Positions 8,040-17,719 of a DNA stretch of 22,029 nucleotides are shown here, piece after piece (position 1 is the stretch's first letter; the number at the start of each line of letters is the position of its first letter). Source of the DNA: Chara braunii (Eukaryota > Streptophyta > Charophyceae > Charales > Characeae); the NCBI GenBank assembly GCA_003427395.1, contig BFEA01000266.1, positions 1,411,462 through 1,433,490 on the forward strand, written 5' to 3'. A program made the position numbers and the translations under genes. Below the pieces are notes generated by a model. The model was not told where the DNA came from. It did no database searches and saw only the letters and a program-made list of their open reading frames with translations.

Positions 8040-8590
8040 ATAGATATTCACCCGTGTATTACTGTTTCCCAACAATCTACACGTGTGACGTGCATCCATG
8101 ACATCCCTGTTTCTGTCGAGTATCAATGTGAATCTTCTTCTGGAAACAAGCTTGGATGATCCAGCAAGCCAAACCGACGTTATCACCAAGGTTAAAATTT
8201 GAGGGGGCGTCTGGGAAAGTTGAGCAAACTGATTGAGGATATGGCCAGGGAAATTGGCTAAGAAAGGTAAGCAAATGGAGAGAGGGTGTGGGTGAGGATA
8301 TCGCAATCCGGGAGTCCGAAGATAAATAAATAAACAGAACAAATAACTAAATAACCAAGTGAATAAGGAAATAAAATTCAATAAATCCATTGAAAAATTT
8401 GAAAAGGGGGTTTAAGACCTAGTATGAGGTCATCCAGAATTATCGTTCAAATTCTGGCGCCCTAAAATTATCAACCAATGGATCAGTAGACGACGGTCTC
8501 CTGCAACACAAGTCAACTTCGATGAAATCTGTGTGCTCTGTAAAGAGGGTACTCAAGATTCCAGAAGACCTCCCACACTGCCTACTGTTA
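8040..8590 (+). pseudogene. LINE B copy 1, zinc-knuckle fragment (truncated)
   Basis: Nearly identical to 16212-16770. A plus frame gives FKFWRPKIINQWISRRRSP, then the first knuckle pair C-x2-C (CVLC at 8530-8541). After a 7-bp insertion relative to the other copy, another frame gives EDLPHCLL, where the His (8576-8578) fits the E-x3-H pattern of LINE reverse-transcriptase zinc knuckles. Homology to copy 2 stops near 8586, just before a perfect hairpin CCGCGT-CAA-ACGCGG (8593-8607). The upstream 400 bp, also shared, is non-coding as far as I can see and includes TAAATAAATAAACAG. Assignment to a LINE is inferred from the knuckle and from the longer copy 2. Confidence 0.55.
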
Positions 8591-8744
8591 TACCGCGTCA
8601 AACGCGGGGATGCAGCCATTCGGGTAACATGCTTTATGTTCTAGACAGTAAGCTTGGCAAAGGTCTTATGAAGTGGGGGATGGGCAGCCTTCTAGATGGT
8701 AGTGTTTAAAGCCAACACTCTCCCACACACGACATGCAAACCAC

Positions 8745-8915
8745 TCACACGCACACTCACACTCGTGTTGGTTGAAGACCTTACACCGACTGGGAGGATC
8801 CAACTCACTATCTCAGTTGGATGGCACCAAGAGTGCCACAAGTGGTGGGGATTGAACCCACAACCTCCTGAATGCCACTTGCGTGCCTAACCAATTGAGT
8901 TAGGACGCTGGATGG
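8745..8915 (-). mobile_element. tRNA-derived SINE, minus strand
   Basis: The minus strand contains a D-arm-like CCTAACTCAATTGGTTAGG (8886-8904; A box) and a perfect T arm GTGGG-TTCAATC-CCCAC (8845-8861; B box GGGTTCAATCC). The acceptor stem does not pair, so it is not a functional tRNA. The body continues with GGCACTCTTGGTGCC and ends in a GTGTGAGTGTGCGTGTGAG microsatellite (8745-8766), a typical SINE tail. Confidence 0.7.
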
Positions 8916-9051
8916 AGCCCAAATTTTTCTATCGCAGGAAAAAAAAATAAAAAAAAATTGAAAAATGAATAGCAAGCTACTGAGGGGTGTACCTCCCCAC
9001 ACGCAGCTAGGAAAAAGGGCATTTCAAGCTCTGAACTACTCGCAGTGTATC

Positions 9052-9225
9052 TTTTTTTTTTCTTTTTTCTTTTTTTTTCTGCTGGAAAACGGGTCCAGCG
9101 TCATCTGAGATACAATGTCAAATTGGTTGATCAGCACGTGCTGGGAACCAGGCCTAGCGTCCTTCATGAAAATCCAATGATGCTACTGATGCTATAAGAT
9201 GATGATGATGATGATGATGACAAGA
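9052..9225 (-). mobile_element. Family S hairpins (two) with T tract and GAT repeat
   Basis: Hairpin GCTGGACCCGTTTTCCAGC at 9081-9099 (minus) lies directly beside a T/C tract (9052-9078), so its second stem is missing. A second hairpin, GCTAGGCCTGGTTCCCAGC, is at 9140-9158. A GAT microsatellite (9199-9220) follows, and then repeat R copy 2, the same order as at 229-365. Confidence 0.6.
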
Positions 9226-9239
9226 AAAAACTAATGAAC

Positions 9240-9690
9240 GACGTAAGCAAAGCCTGACCTCTCAATCCATGAGCAACTCCTAGTCTCCCCTAAACCAGAT
9301 ACAACACTCCAGAAGTCGTATCATCCTAGCTAATACCAGCCATATCTTTCGTGTTTTCACTGCCAAGACTATACCCGGCCCCTAAGATTGTCATGGCAGC
9401 CCCCCCTACTTCGCCACTGGATTGCCTTCCTCCCTCGACGAATCCCCAGACCTCTCTACCAGCTCCTGCCATAAACAGGTCACGGGGCAAAACACCCCAG
9501 CACCGGCCAACATCGTTCTGGCATCGGCAAACCAAGAGCACAAAACACCATAGCTTTGTACGGCGTGGACCAGGCTTCTACCACTTTTAAAATCCTGTAT
9601 GCAATATAAGAGGAAACTAAAATGACGCGTAGGATGGAAGCAAAACAGGTAAGCTTACATAGCTCAGATAATTAGTAAACTACAAACCAC
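9240..9690 (+). repeat. Repeat R, copy 2
   Basis: It shares with copy 3 the blocks GAGCAACTCC.A.CTCCCCT, TAATACCAGCCATATC, GTTTTCACTGCCAAGACT, TACCCGGCC, TGGATTGCCTTCC.CCCTCGAC, CATCGTTCTGG and ATATAAGAGGAAA, in the same order. Copies 2 and 3 are adjacent, making a tandem duplication of about 450 bp. No frame is conserved. Confidence 0.7.
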
Positions 9691-10140
9691 ATCAGCAAAA
9701 CCTGACTCCAAAATCATGAACAACTCCCAACCTCCCCTCTATCTGATTCAGCATTCCAATGACAATCTCATCCTGACCAATACCAGCCATATCCATCATG
9801 TTTTCACTGCCAAGACTGTACCCGGCCTCTCAGGTCGTCATGGCAGCACACCCCAGTTCGCCCGTGGATTGCCTTCCCCCCTCGACCAATCCCCAAATCT
9901 CGCTACCAGGCCTCACACTCGTGCTACTAAACAGGTCACAAGGCTTCGCCCCAGCACCGACCAGCGTCGTTCTGGAATCGACAAACTAGGAGCATAAAAC
10001 ATCATCACTTTGCAAGGCAGGGGTCAGGAGTCCAAGCATCCTTGAAACCTGTATCCTATAAGAGAAGAAAGTTGACCATCGTTTAGGATTGGAATAAAGT
10101 CAGATAAGCTAGACATAGCCTAGACCGTAATGTACTACAC
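9691..10140 (+). repeat. Repeat R, copy 3
   Basis: This is the tandem partner of copy 2. The 93-codon frame inside it (9716-9997) is broken in both other copies, so it is not taken as a gene. Homology fades around AGCTAGACATAGCCTAGACC (10108-10127). Confidence 0.7.
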
Positions 10141-11050
10141 TGAGCCTGGATCTTTAAATACAGTTGTCTGTCTCGCAGTCCCTTACATAGCACAGTGAGA
10201 TTGAAGATTGATAATGATTAAAACCATGCTACATACGTAGCACAGCCGAGCAAACAGAACATAAGGAGATCCTCACCCTCCTCCTTTCCACCCTGTCCCA
10301 TAGTTGCCTCCACCAACATCGAATACCTACTTGAGGATCTTCGTCATCGGCCCCAACTGGGGGACAGGCCCACAATCCACCCCTATCTTCTCCAGAGGCA
10401 TACAGTTCCCTCCTAAAGTAAACCTCTGTCTACCCCTTACCCTAATCTGCCCCCGCTGAGGTTGGACGCATTCGCTCACATCTACCCCAGCCCCAGAATA
10501 GAGTATCCCCCTCAGTCTGCCCGTACCCCCTCCAGGGTGTTCACCACCCACCTTGTGAAACCCCAAGCAATTCAGAGAGAAGATCAGGCATGAAGCACCT
10601 GAATACCAATTGAAGAACTGAAGGATTGATTGAATAAAGATATAAAGAGATACCATTCAAGATTGAAAAAAGATTGAAAAAAATCATCAAGGATTGGTTA
10701 ATTAGAAGTTAATAAATTATATATTTTAGATATTAAAGAATACCATTCAGATTAATTTAATGTGAAAATCAAAAAGTTGAAGATAAGGATAATAAGGATG
10801 ATCAGGAATATATATTAAGACCTTAGTTGGAATATTAATTAAAGATGGTGATTATGAAGATGATAGCATGATGATCAGGCGATTAGAAGATGATTAATCA
10901 ATAAAGTAGACAAGTAAGAAGATAAGTACATAGATAAGTATATACTTCTAAATAGGAGAAAGGTAGGAACAACTTGATGCTAATAGAAGTAAGTGCAGTG
11001 CTTGAAAGTGAGATCAAATTCCTACCCCTTCCCTCGCCACTTCAACGATC
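10141..11050. other. Unassigned spacer with AT-rich GAT/TAA stretch
   Basis: 10141-10600 is unique-looking with no supported gene. 10600-10975 is AT-rich and low-complexity, with many imperfect AGAT, GATGAT and AATAAG units, and ends near the 5' limit of LINE A3. No RT core motif was found here, so the LINE is truncated rather than continuing upstream. Confidence 0.45.
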
Positions 11051-11078
11051 ATTTTCCGGTTGATGAAGATAGTGTCGG

Positions 11079-13124
11079 TTGCTGACCTCTGCCACCACGA
11101 CACTGCTGCCAAATCCCGCTGCTCCTCGACAAATCCGGACGGTGGTTTTGGCAACACTCTGGTATAAATCGGCAATTTGGCCCTTGACCAGAATGACCTC
11201 AAAAGACCTGAGACGACAGGTAGCAGCCTTTCTATGGAGATGTAATCATGAAGCTCATCATGCCATCAGTCGGGTGGCCTAGGATGCGGTGGTGCAGCCT
11301 AAGTCTCAGGGTGGTCTGGGTATACTTGACCCAACCACCCAATCGACAACCCTTTCACTCCAATGGTTGAAGAGACTAATCTGCACCGCCGGCCTTACCT
11401 GGGAACCTCTAGCCTGGGAACAACTTTTCAGACTGGCACCAGAGGCTGCCTCTTCCATACACCCATTAGCATGGTTAGACGATGTCTTCTGGGCAATCCC
11501 CAGGCCGTTCACCCGACCAGAACCACACTCAGATCGGGCAGCGGCTTGCAAGGATCAGAGAAAAGATGGATTTTGGAGCAATCTAATTAAAGACGGAAGG
11601 AGGCTCCCACTTCCAAATAGACCATTCCCTGAGCGTTGGGAGAAAGTTTTTCGCCAACCCCTATTCGGAAACCGATGGGTAACAGATGCAAGGGCGGGTT
11701 TTTCTCAGCTTGAGCCGTCCGTGGAAAGGATGGGTAAGAAACGGGGTCACGAGGGTAGGGGATCTATGAGACCAAACCAGGGCTAATTGGGTCTCAGAGG
11801 AATAACTGAGGACAAAGCTCCCTCACTGCCAAGGAATAGGTGAGAGACTAGACCAGATCCTTTTTGCCCTTCCTCTTGCATGGCTGAGGACCCTTCGGCG
11901 AGGACCGACAGTGGAGGAAGGTGAGTGGGTTGTATTAAGAGGGGATGCAACGCGAGTGGGACAAGTGATTACAGACAGACCAGGGGAAGTGTTGGTAAAC
12001 TTCTTCTATCGAACACAGCAAACCAGACTTATCAGGGGAGTGTCGGATGAAGTCTTCTAGATTGAAGCTGGAATAGTCCATAGAGTGAGGGTCCTACGAG
12101 AAGGGGACTCCTGGGTGGCTTTCACGCCAGAGGTGCCAATCCAGGTCCTCCCCATAGATGCAATTGAGTGGAGATGGAAGATACCGACGAGAAATGACCA
12201 ACCAAAATATCGCTATCTCCACTCACTGGGGGTCAAGGCTTCTTATCGGATGCTTAGGACCAGAATCAATCTGAAGGACCGTATAGTAGATCGCTGGGCA
12301 AGACATCTAAACGTCCTATTGAATTCCCTGACACCCATTAAATGGTTTAAAGGGACAAAGTCCAAACCGGCTAAAACCACCTCACTCCAATGGCAGATCA
12401 TCCATCGCTGCCTGCCCACAAACGCATGGCTCATTGACCATACCCACCTAGAACAGAAAGGCTTGGCCCTCCCCTGGTGTTTGGCTTGCAAAGAAGGTTT
12501 TCCTTCTCGTAAGGTTAATGAGACAATAAAACATCTTGTTTTACAATGCCTAGCTTCAATACTAATGTGGCGGGGGTGGGTTCGGATTTGGAACCAGCTA
12601 GGCACAAATAGTGATTGGCCGTGGGAATGGAGAGTCTTGCTAACCGGTCATTGGACTGCTCAAACCTCGCCCTTTACGGCCAACTTATTCAAGGCCGGGA
12701 GGGGCGCGGTCCTATGGGCCGTATGGCGTTGCAGATGCACCCTAACACTCGAAGGCGCTCATGTGGAAAATGACGAGATGATGGAAATGATTAAGGACAT
12801 GATAGAAACAACAATCAGAGCCCAGTGGGAAAAAATTGTGCAAGCAATGGTAGCTCTCACAAAAAGATCGGACATTGTCCACAAATTACATGAATTTTGC
12901 ATGGACTGGCTGGGGGGGGAACAAGGAGGATGGATAGCAAAGATTCAGTGGGATGGCTGACACCTGGATGATAACGATCGGTTGGACACATCGCAGAAAA
13001 AATATTGATTGACCTTCCAGGACTAGACTGCAATTCCCAGCAACATCCCACTCCCCCCTGCCTCTGAATTCCCTGACCTCTTTCCCTTACCCAACAATGT
13101 TTTGATGGAATTGAGCTGGTATGG
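11079..13124 (+). pseudogene. LINE A3: RT thumb, linker, CCHC knuckle and C-terminal domain, decayed
   Basis: This is a 5'-truncated non-LTR retrotransposon ORF2 remnant. Frame 3 (11079-11786) reads IRTVVLATLWYKSAIWPL, FLWRC and then, across an in-frame TAG (11280-11282), QPKSQGGLGILD. That is the typical end of a LINE reverse transcriptase, where the GGLGI motif follows the thumb. After a shift near 11790-11850, frame 1 carries the linker, a TAG at 12058-12060 and an open stretch to the TGA at 12958-12960. It includes INLKDRI, SLQWQIIHRCLPTN and the knuckle C-x2-C-x14-H-x4-C (Cys 12478 and 12487, His 12532, Cys 12547), then WAVWRCRC. A further SEFPDLFPLP-type C-terminus in another frame (near 13065-13095) matches A4. 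The catalytic YxDD core and the endonuclease are absent. It cannot make an active protein. Confidence 0.85.
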
Positions 13125-13319
13125 CCGCGACAGAGGGCAACCTCTCCAATAGTGACTTTAGTGAACCGACCATGATGGACAAGAGTATAGGGAGGACTGG
13201 TAATCTGCTCCAGTCGCTCCCTGGAAGCAGAACCCGCCTCCTCGCCCCATTGTTCATCATGCCGGTCCACTGAAGACACGACTGGAATTTGGTGCTTTTG
13301 CTTGCAAAGGAGAACTAAC

Positions 13320-14503
13320 CAGGGATGAATGATGGTAGTGGGGAACATAATCAAAATTCATAATCCGGAGCAAATTCTCTTGTCAATCTTTGATATTCAA
13401 AAGGATGGAACTCTTATCCCTAGACAACAAGATGATACAAGATGGTGCACAAATGAGCAACTCTTTCGGATTAGAGTGTTGAAGGTGAAAGAGAAATGGC
13501 TCTCCTTTAGAGCAGAGATTCCGATCTCTCACCTCCCATTTGATCCACACAATGGAGTTGGTCATCCCGTGGGAAACAAGAGCATTCACATCCCAGAAAC
13601 ATACATACCCTCTCTGTCAAACCCTCTCATAGAATGCTCCGTCCCAGGGTCAATTTAAAAGACCGTATTGAAGGACGTTGGCATAAGAATCTTGACTTAA
13701 GCAAGGATAAATTGAGAGGAATTAAGTGGTTCCAAGCCTCTAGAACTAAACCAGCAAAAATAGCATCATTACAATGGCAAATTGCTCACAGATGTCTTCC
13801 GACAAATGATTGGATTATTGATAGAACTTCGTTAGAACAGAAAGGTATAGCTCACCCATGGTGCAAGCTCTGTAAATCGGCTTTTCCCTCTAAACTCATC
13901 CCTGAAACAATAGAGCATATCTTCCTTCAATGCCCGGGGTCGGTCTGGCTATGGAGATGGTGGGATAGAATCTGGAATCAGCTGGGCACCTCTCATCTCT
14001 GACCATGGGATTGGAAAGCTCTCCTTTTGGAAACCTGAAATCCTGATCAAGTGGATGATTTCACAATTAATCTGTTCTTAATTGGAAGGAGGGCTATCAT
14101 CTGGGCAATTTGGTTAAGAAGGTGCACTTATGAGATGGAAAGTGAGCGTCTGGATGGGCCAGAATTTACTGATACTATCAAACAACAGATCCAAACAAAT
14201 ATATCTATTAAATGGGAACACCAAAAGGAAAATATTCAACACTTATCCTTGCAAAATGAGATCTGGCACCACAATAAGCAATTCAACAGAAGTTGGCTGG
14301 GGAGTGACCAAGGAGGGAGGCTAGGGAATGTAATTTGGGAAGGTGGACATGAAGATGCTCAGGATCCCATTAAAAGGAATTACAGGCTGGTCTTCAATGA
14401 TTGGAGTACTGTTGATCCCTCTATCCCTCTAAGACCTCTTTCTGAATTCCCTTATTTTTCCCCCCTCCAAGTAACTGCCTAGTGCCCGCTGAGTGGTATG
14501 GAT
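13320..14503 (+). pseudogene. LINE A4: linker, CCHC knuckle and C-terminal domain, decayed
   Basis: A second copy in the same orientation, about 200 bp after A3. Frame 3 (13329 to about 13590) gives LFRIRVLKVKEKWLSFRAEI, matching the A3 linker. A frameshift leads to frame 2, with RVNLKDRIEGRW, SLQWQIAHRCLPTNDW and the knuckle C-x2-C-x14-H-x4-C (Cys 13862 and 13871, His 13916, Cys 13931), then RWWDRIWNQLGT. In-frame TGA codons at 14000 and 14036 precede RRAIIWAIWLRRCTYEM and IKQQIQTN, ending at TAG 14480-14482 after PLRPLSEFPYFSPL. The shared tail TGGTATGG (near 14494) suggests similar 3' ends in A3 and A4. Its bias toward A and T codons against A3 shows independent decay or a different subfamily. 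13125-13319 is unassigned. Confidence 0.85.
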
Positions 14504-14670
14504 AGATCTTATGATGATACAAGAGTATGGTCTCCTTTGTTGTTGCTATTATGGTTACAACTGGTTAAGTGCTTGGTATTCAAGTCTTCTTGGCGCTCAG
14601 TTTGGGTGAAGAGGCACAAAGCTAGTTCAGTAACTTTCTTACTCACTTTTTGCAAAGAGGCTATCATCAT

Positions 14671-14830
14671 ATGAGGGACGCTAAGCCCGGTTCTCAGCTT
14701 GTTCGATGTGGTCACTCCGGGTAGACTGTGAGAACCCCGGCCTCAATCTTCTTATTGTTAATATCAGCCTTGGGCACTGGGCCCTTTTTGTTAAAAAAAA
14801 AATAATAATAATAAATAAAAAAAAAAATGA
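14671..14830 (+). mobile_element. Family S, alternative module with A-rich tail
   Basis: Hairpin GCTAAGCCCGGTTCTCAGC (14680-14698) is followed by GGTCACTCCGGGTAGACTGTG, a CCGGG...CCCCGG stem and AATCTTCTTATTG, then TTGTTAAAAAAAAAATAATAATAA (A-rich tail from 14791). It is an inverted near-copy of 141-252. The preceding CATCATATGAGGGAC is also shared (minus sense at 248-260). Confidence 0.65.
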
Positions 14831-14849
14831 TGGTAGCCAGGCTTTTGCT

Positions 14850-15272
14850 TACTCCTGCACAGTCAACCCCCTGAAGATCTCAGGGTAATCAATGCTGGCG
14901 GGTAAGTCCACAATCTGAACGGAAAAGGGAAACCTTCGAAAGTACAAAAGAGGGAGGGAGGGGCTAGTTTTTCAGCAGTAGATATCTGGCGCCTGGTGCT
15001 AGGGCGAAGAGGTTTCCTCCCCTCCCTTAACAACCTGCACAGTCCATCCTCTGGTGACCAGAGCAATCAATGCTGGCAGGTTCAAGATCACTCAACTTCT
15101 CTTGATCCAACCTATATCTATTCTGCAATGCATTCTGTAAAGGGACGCTGGACCCGTTTTCCAGCAGGTGATGCTCCCCACCAATAGACGGAGCCTCCCC
15201 CCGGGTGCTAGTGGTGTCTGACCCAGTGTCTAAAGGGACTCTGTGAATGTAAAAAAAAAAAAAAAAAAAAAA
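14850..15272 (+). mobile_element. Family S, long composite copy with poly(A)
   Basis: In order: TGCACAGTCAA with hairpin CCCTGA-AGATC-TCAGGG (14869-14885) and AATCAATGCTGGCGGG; a GCGAAGAGG block; CTGCACAGTCCAT with hairpin CTCTGG-TGA-CCAGAG (15049-15063) and CAATCAATGCTGGCAGG; then the main hairpin GCTGGACCCGTTTTCCAGC (15147-15165), second stem (15173-15194), GGTGCTAGTGGTGTC and poly(A) (15251-15272). The same architecture is at 6155-6807. Confidence 0.72.
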
Positions 15273-15274
15273 CA

Positions 15275-15540
15275 TCAGGCCTCAAAAAAAAGACACCCTG
15301 CCAACCACCTTTCCAAATTACGTGAGGGTTGATCATCCCTCACCGGTACTGGCCCACTCCCATATCTGATAGCCAGATACCGGAAGGGCGCCTGCGACCT
15401 GTGTTCTACCAGAAGATTCATGCTCATGTTGCACATTTGGTCAGCAGTGGAGCAAGTCCCTCGATCTCCACAGCTCTCTCGGGGCAAAGGTAAGTGCGTT
15501 TTTTCTTCTTTTTTTTTCCGAAAGTTAATACGTTTTTTTT
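15275..15540. other. Unassigned spacer
   Basis: No homologous copy was recognised in the window. T-rich runs (15499-15541) adjoin LINE A2 and could be the A tail of that minus-strand copy. The minus frame here is not recognisable. Confidence 0.35.
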
Positions 15541-16207
15541 TACTGCAAAGTTGTTGTCTTTTGGGGGGCAGGCCCCGCAGATGGGAACCCGCCAATCCTA
15601 GGGTGTCTGTGTTGTCCCGAGTTATCTCCTAATTCTGTCCCACCATCTCCATGTGAGCACCGCCCCTGGACATTGCAGGAAAATGTGTTCTATTGTTTCT
15701 CTGATTCTGCATGAGGGGAATCCTTTGTGGCAGTGTTTGCACTGTGGAATCGCAAATCTTTTGTGAATGATCTATCAGCCAGTCGTTTGTGGCCGCCGGC
15801 CGGACATCTGTGCTCAATTTGTCATTGTAGGGATGCCATCTTGGAGGGCTGAATTTTTTTGTCCCATGAACCACCTGATAGGATGAAAGGACTTGCAGCT
15901 TCCATTTAGCTGGCGCATTCATCGATCCATAATCTTCCTTTTGAAGTCTAACTTGGGTCGCAATAGTCTGTATGTACTATGTAGCCTTGTCTTCTATATT
16001 TACTGGTGTTTTTGTTCTATTCTGATCCTTGTGGCTCCGATTTCTTCACTGCAAGGTGGCTGTATCGAAGTCCAGCTGGTTCGAGAGCCAGCCATTCCTA
16101 CTTACAGCTCAAGATCCATAGTCGGTAAAGCTGCTTATCGACCCAGTCCACCCCTGAGTCCCTTCGAGGAAAATCCTCGAAGTAGATCTGTGGAGCATAA
16201 CCCTTAA
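15541..16207 (-). pseudogene. LINE A2, linker and zinc-knuckle fragment (frameshifted)
   Basis: Nearly identical, in the same orientation, to 2565-3252, with small deletions (for example loss of the CCAAAG stretch near 15763 relative to 2800). The minus strand retains ATNDWLIDHS and then, in other frames, pieces of the E.IKH.FLQCP knuckle region. It is dead: frames are broken at several points shared with A1, so the breaks predate the duplication or were copied with it. Homology to A1 ends at TTAATCTTCAA (16203-16213), where LINE B2 begins on the opposite strand. Confidence 0.65.
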
Positions 16208-16211
16208 TCTT

Positions 16212-17200
16212 CAATAGATATCCACCCGTGTATTACTGTTTCCCAGCAATCTACATGTGTGACGTGCATCCATGACATCCCTGTTTTTGTCGGGTATCAA
16301 TGTGAATCTTCTTCTGGAAACAAGCTTGGATGATCCAGCAAGCCAAACTGACGTTATCACCAAAGGTTGAGATTTGAGGGGGCGTCTGGGAAAGGTCAGC
16401 GGAAAAGTTCAGCAAACTGTTCAAGGACATGGCCAGGGAGATTGGCTAAGAAAGGTAAGCAAGTGGAGAGAGGGGGTGGGAGAGGATATCACAATCCGGG
16501 AGTCCGAAGATAAATAAATAAACAGAACAAATAAATAAATAACCAAGTGAACAAGTGAATAAAATTCAAGAAATCCATTGAAAAAACTGAAAAGCGGGTT
16601 TAAGACCTAGTATGAGGCCATCTAGAATTATCGTTCAAATTCTGGTGCCCTAACATTATCAACCAATGGATCAATAGATGACGGTCTCCTGCAGCACGAG
16701 TCGACTTCGATGAAATCTGTGCATTCTGCGAACAGGTTACTCCAGAAGACCTCCCAGACTGCCTACTAACCTGCGAGTCAGCGGCCCAACTAAGGGCCAG
16801 AGCGGCCAATCTCTGGGAAGCAGCCACATCGATCCCCCTTCTGGATGACCCGCTACTCACACTGACAGGTCTCAAGGAACCGCGAATGCAGGAGAGGTGG
16901 CCACACACACTGTACCGGAGACTCCGTCCTCTCACACTATGGGCAATTTGGAAGAAGCTCTGCAAACAAACAATTGCCAAGCAGCTCGTGACACTGGCAG
17001 AGGCATGGGAAGGCCTCATACAAACCCTTCTCATCGAATGCCACTTAGATTGGTGCCGCACCAGGAAGAGTATATGAGACGACCCGACCAAACAACAGGA
17101 CATCATTGACAACTTCAAAAGGAACGTGTTGGGCAATGGTAAGCTGGGGACCATAATGGGCAACACCCTCAGACTTGCCTGGGGCACCCTGGCAAGTTAA
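16212..17200 (+). pseudogene. LINE B copy 2, zinc-knuckle and C-terminal fragment
   Basis: The first ~560 bp match LINE B copy 1 (8040-8590). From 16682 one frame is open to 17074: CAFC (Cys 16718 and 16727), then EDLPDCLLTC with Cys at 16772, then RPLTLWAIWKKLCKQ. That last segment parallels RRAIIWAIWLRRC, which follows the knuckle in family A. The knuckle His is Asp here (16757-16759) but His in copy 1, and an upstream TGA (16679-16681) is CGA in copy 1. After a TGA at 17075 the same frame continues as QQDIIDNFKRNVLGN to TAA 17198. It is best read as the C-terminus of a second LINE lineage. Reverse transcriptase is not present, so a different zinc-binding protein is possible. Confidence 0.55.
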
Positions 17201-17376
17201 CAGCTTCACGATGACCGTGTCTCGACAGTCTCTCAAACACTCTCAGATGCAGCAGTGACCCTCGACAGCAGGTGAAATGTCAACGAAAACTTCGGACTTA
17301 GGATGTAAGGAACAACTGTGGAACATTCCTGCGGCCTCAGTTTGGATAACCCCGCTGTAGCTGAATACGCCGATCT

Positions 17377-17690
17377 GACAGCCTCCCAGCTGAGAGATGC
17401 GGGCTTAGACCAGACCACATAGGACCCAGAGTTGTTGAAAAGCGCACTGGCACACCAGGAGGGTCCCCACAGGAAAGGCTGTTTTTTTAGCAACAGGCAG
17501 AGGAGACAACCTCACAGCCTTCCAGCTGAGAAGTGCGGGCTCACACCGGATTGTAGAGGACTTAGGGTGGTAGAGCGGTATTACACCTGATCTTAGAAGA
17601 CTCAGGATTTTTAAAAAAAGGGGGCCTTCACACAACAGGAGGATACCCACAGGGAGGCCAGAGTTCCGGTAGCAGGCAGGGGGAAGAACG
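17377..17690 (+). repeat. Two diverged tandem units
   Basis: Units 17377-17504 and 17513-17686 share ACAGCCT.CCAGCTGAGA, TGCGGGCT.A.ACC, CACA.CAGGAGG.T.CCCACAGG and AGCA.CAGGCAG. The second has about 45 extra bases in its middle. Class unknown; frames are not conserved. 17201-17376 shows nothing recognisable. Confidence 0.55.
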
Positions 17691-17719
17691 GGGTTTAGGG
17701 TTTTAGAAGAAACCCCCCC

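Noticed and set aside
8830-8915. Functional tRNA gene on the minus strand
   Set aside because: D and T arms are good but the acceptor stem does not pair and a SINE-like body with a GT tail follows.
12857-13354. 165-codon minus-strand frame
   Set aside because: It lies opposite the end of LINE A3 and the A3-A4 spacer; no recognisable content, and the plus strand explains part of it.
16600-17187. 195-codon minus-strand frame
   Set aside because: It is antisense to LINE B2, whose plus frame has the knuckle motifs and the match to family A.
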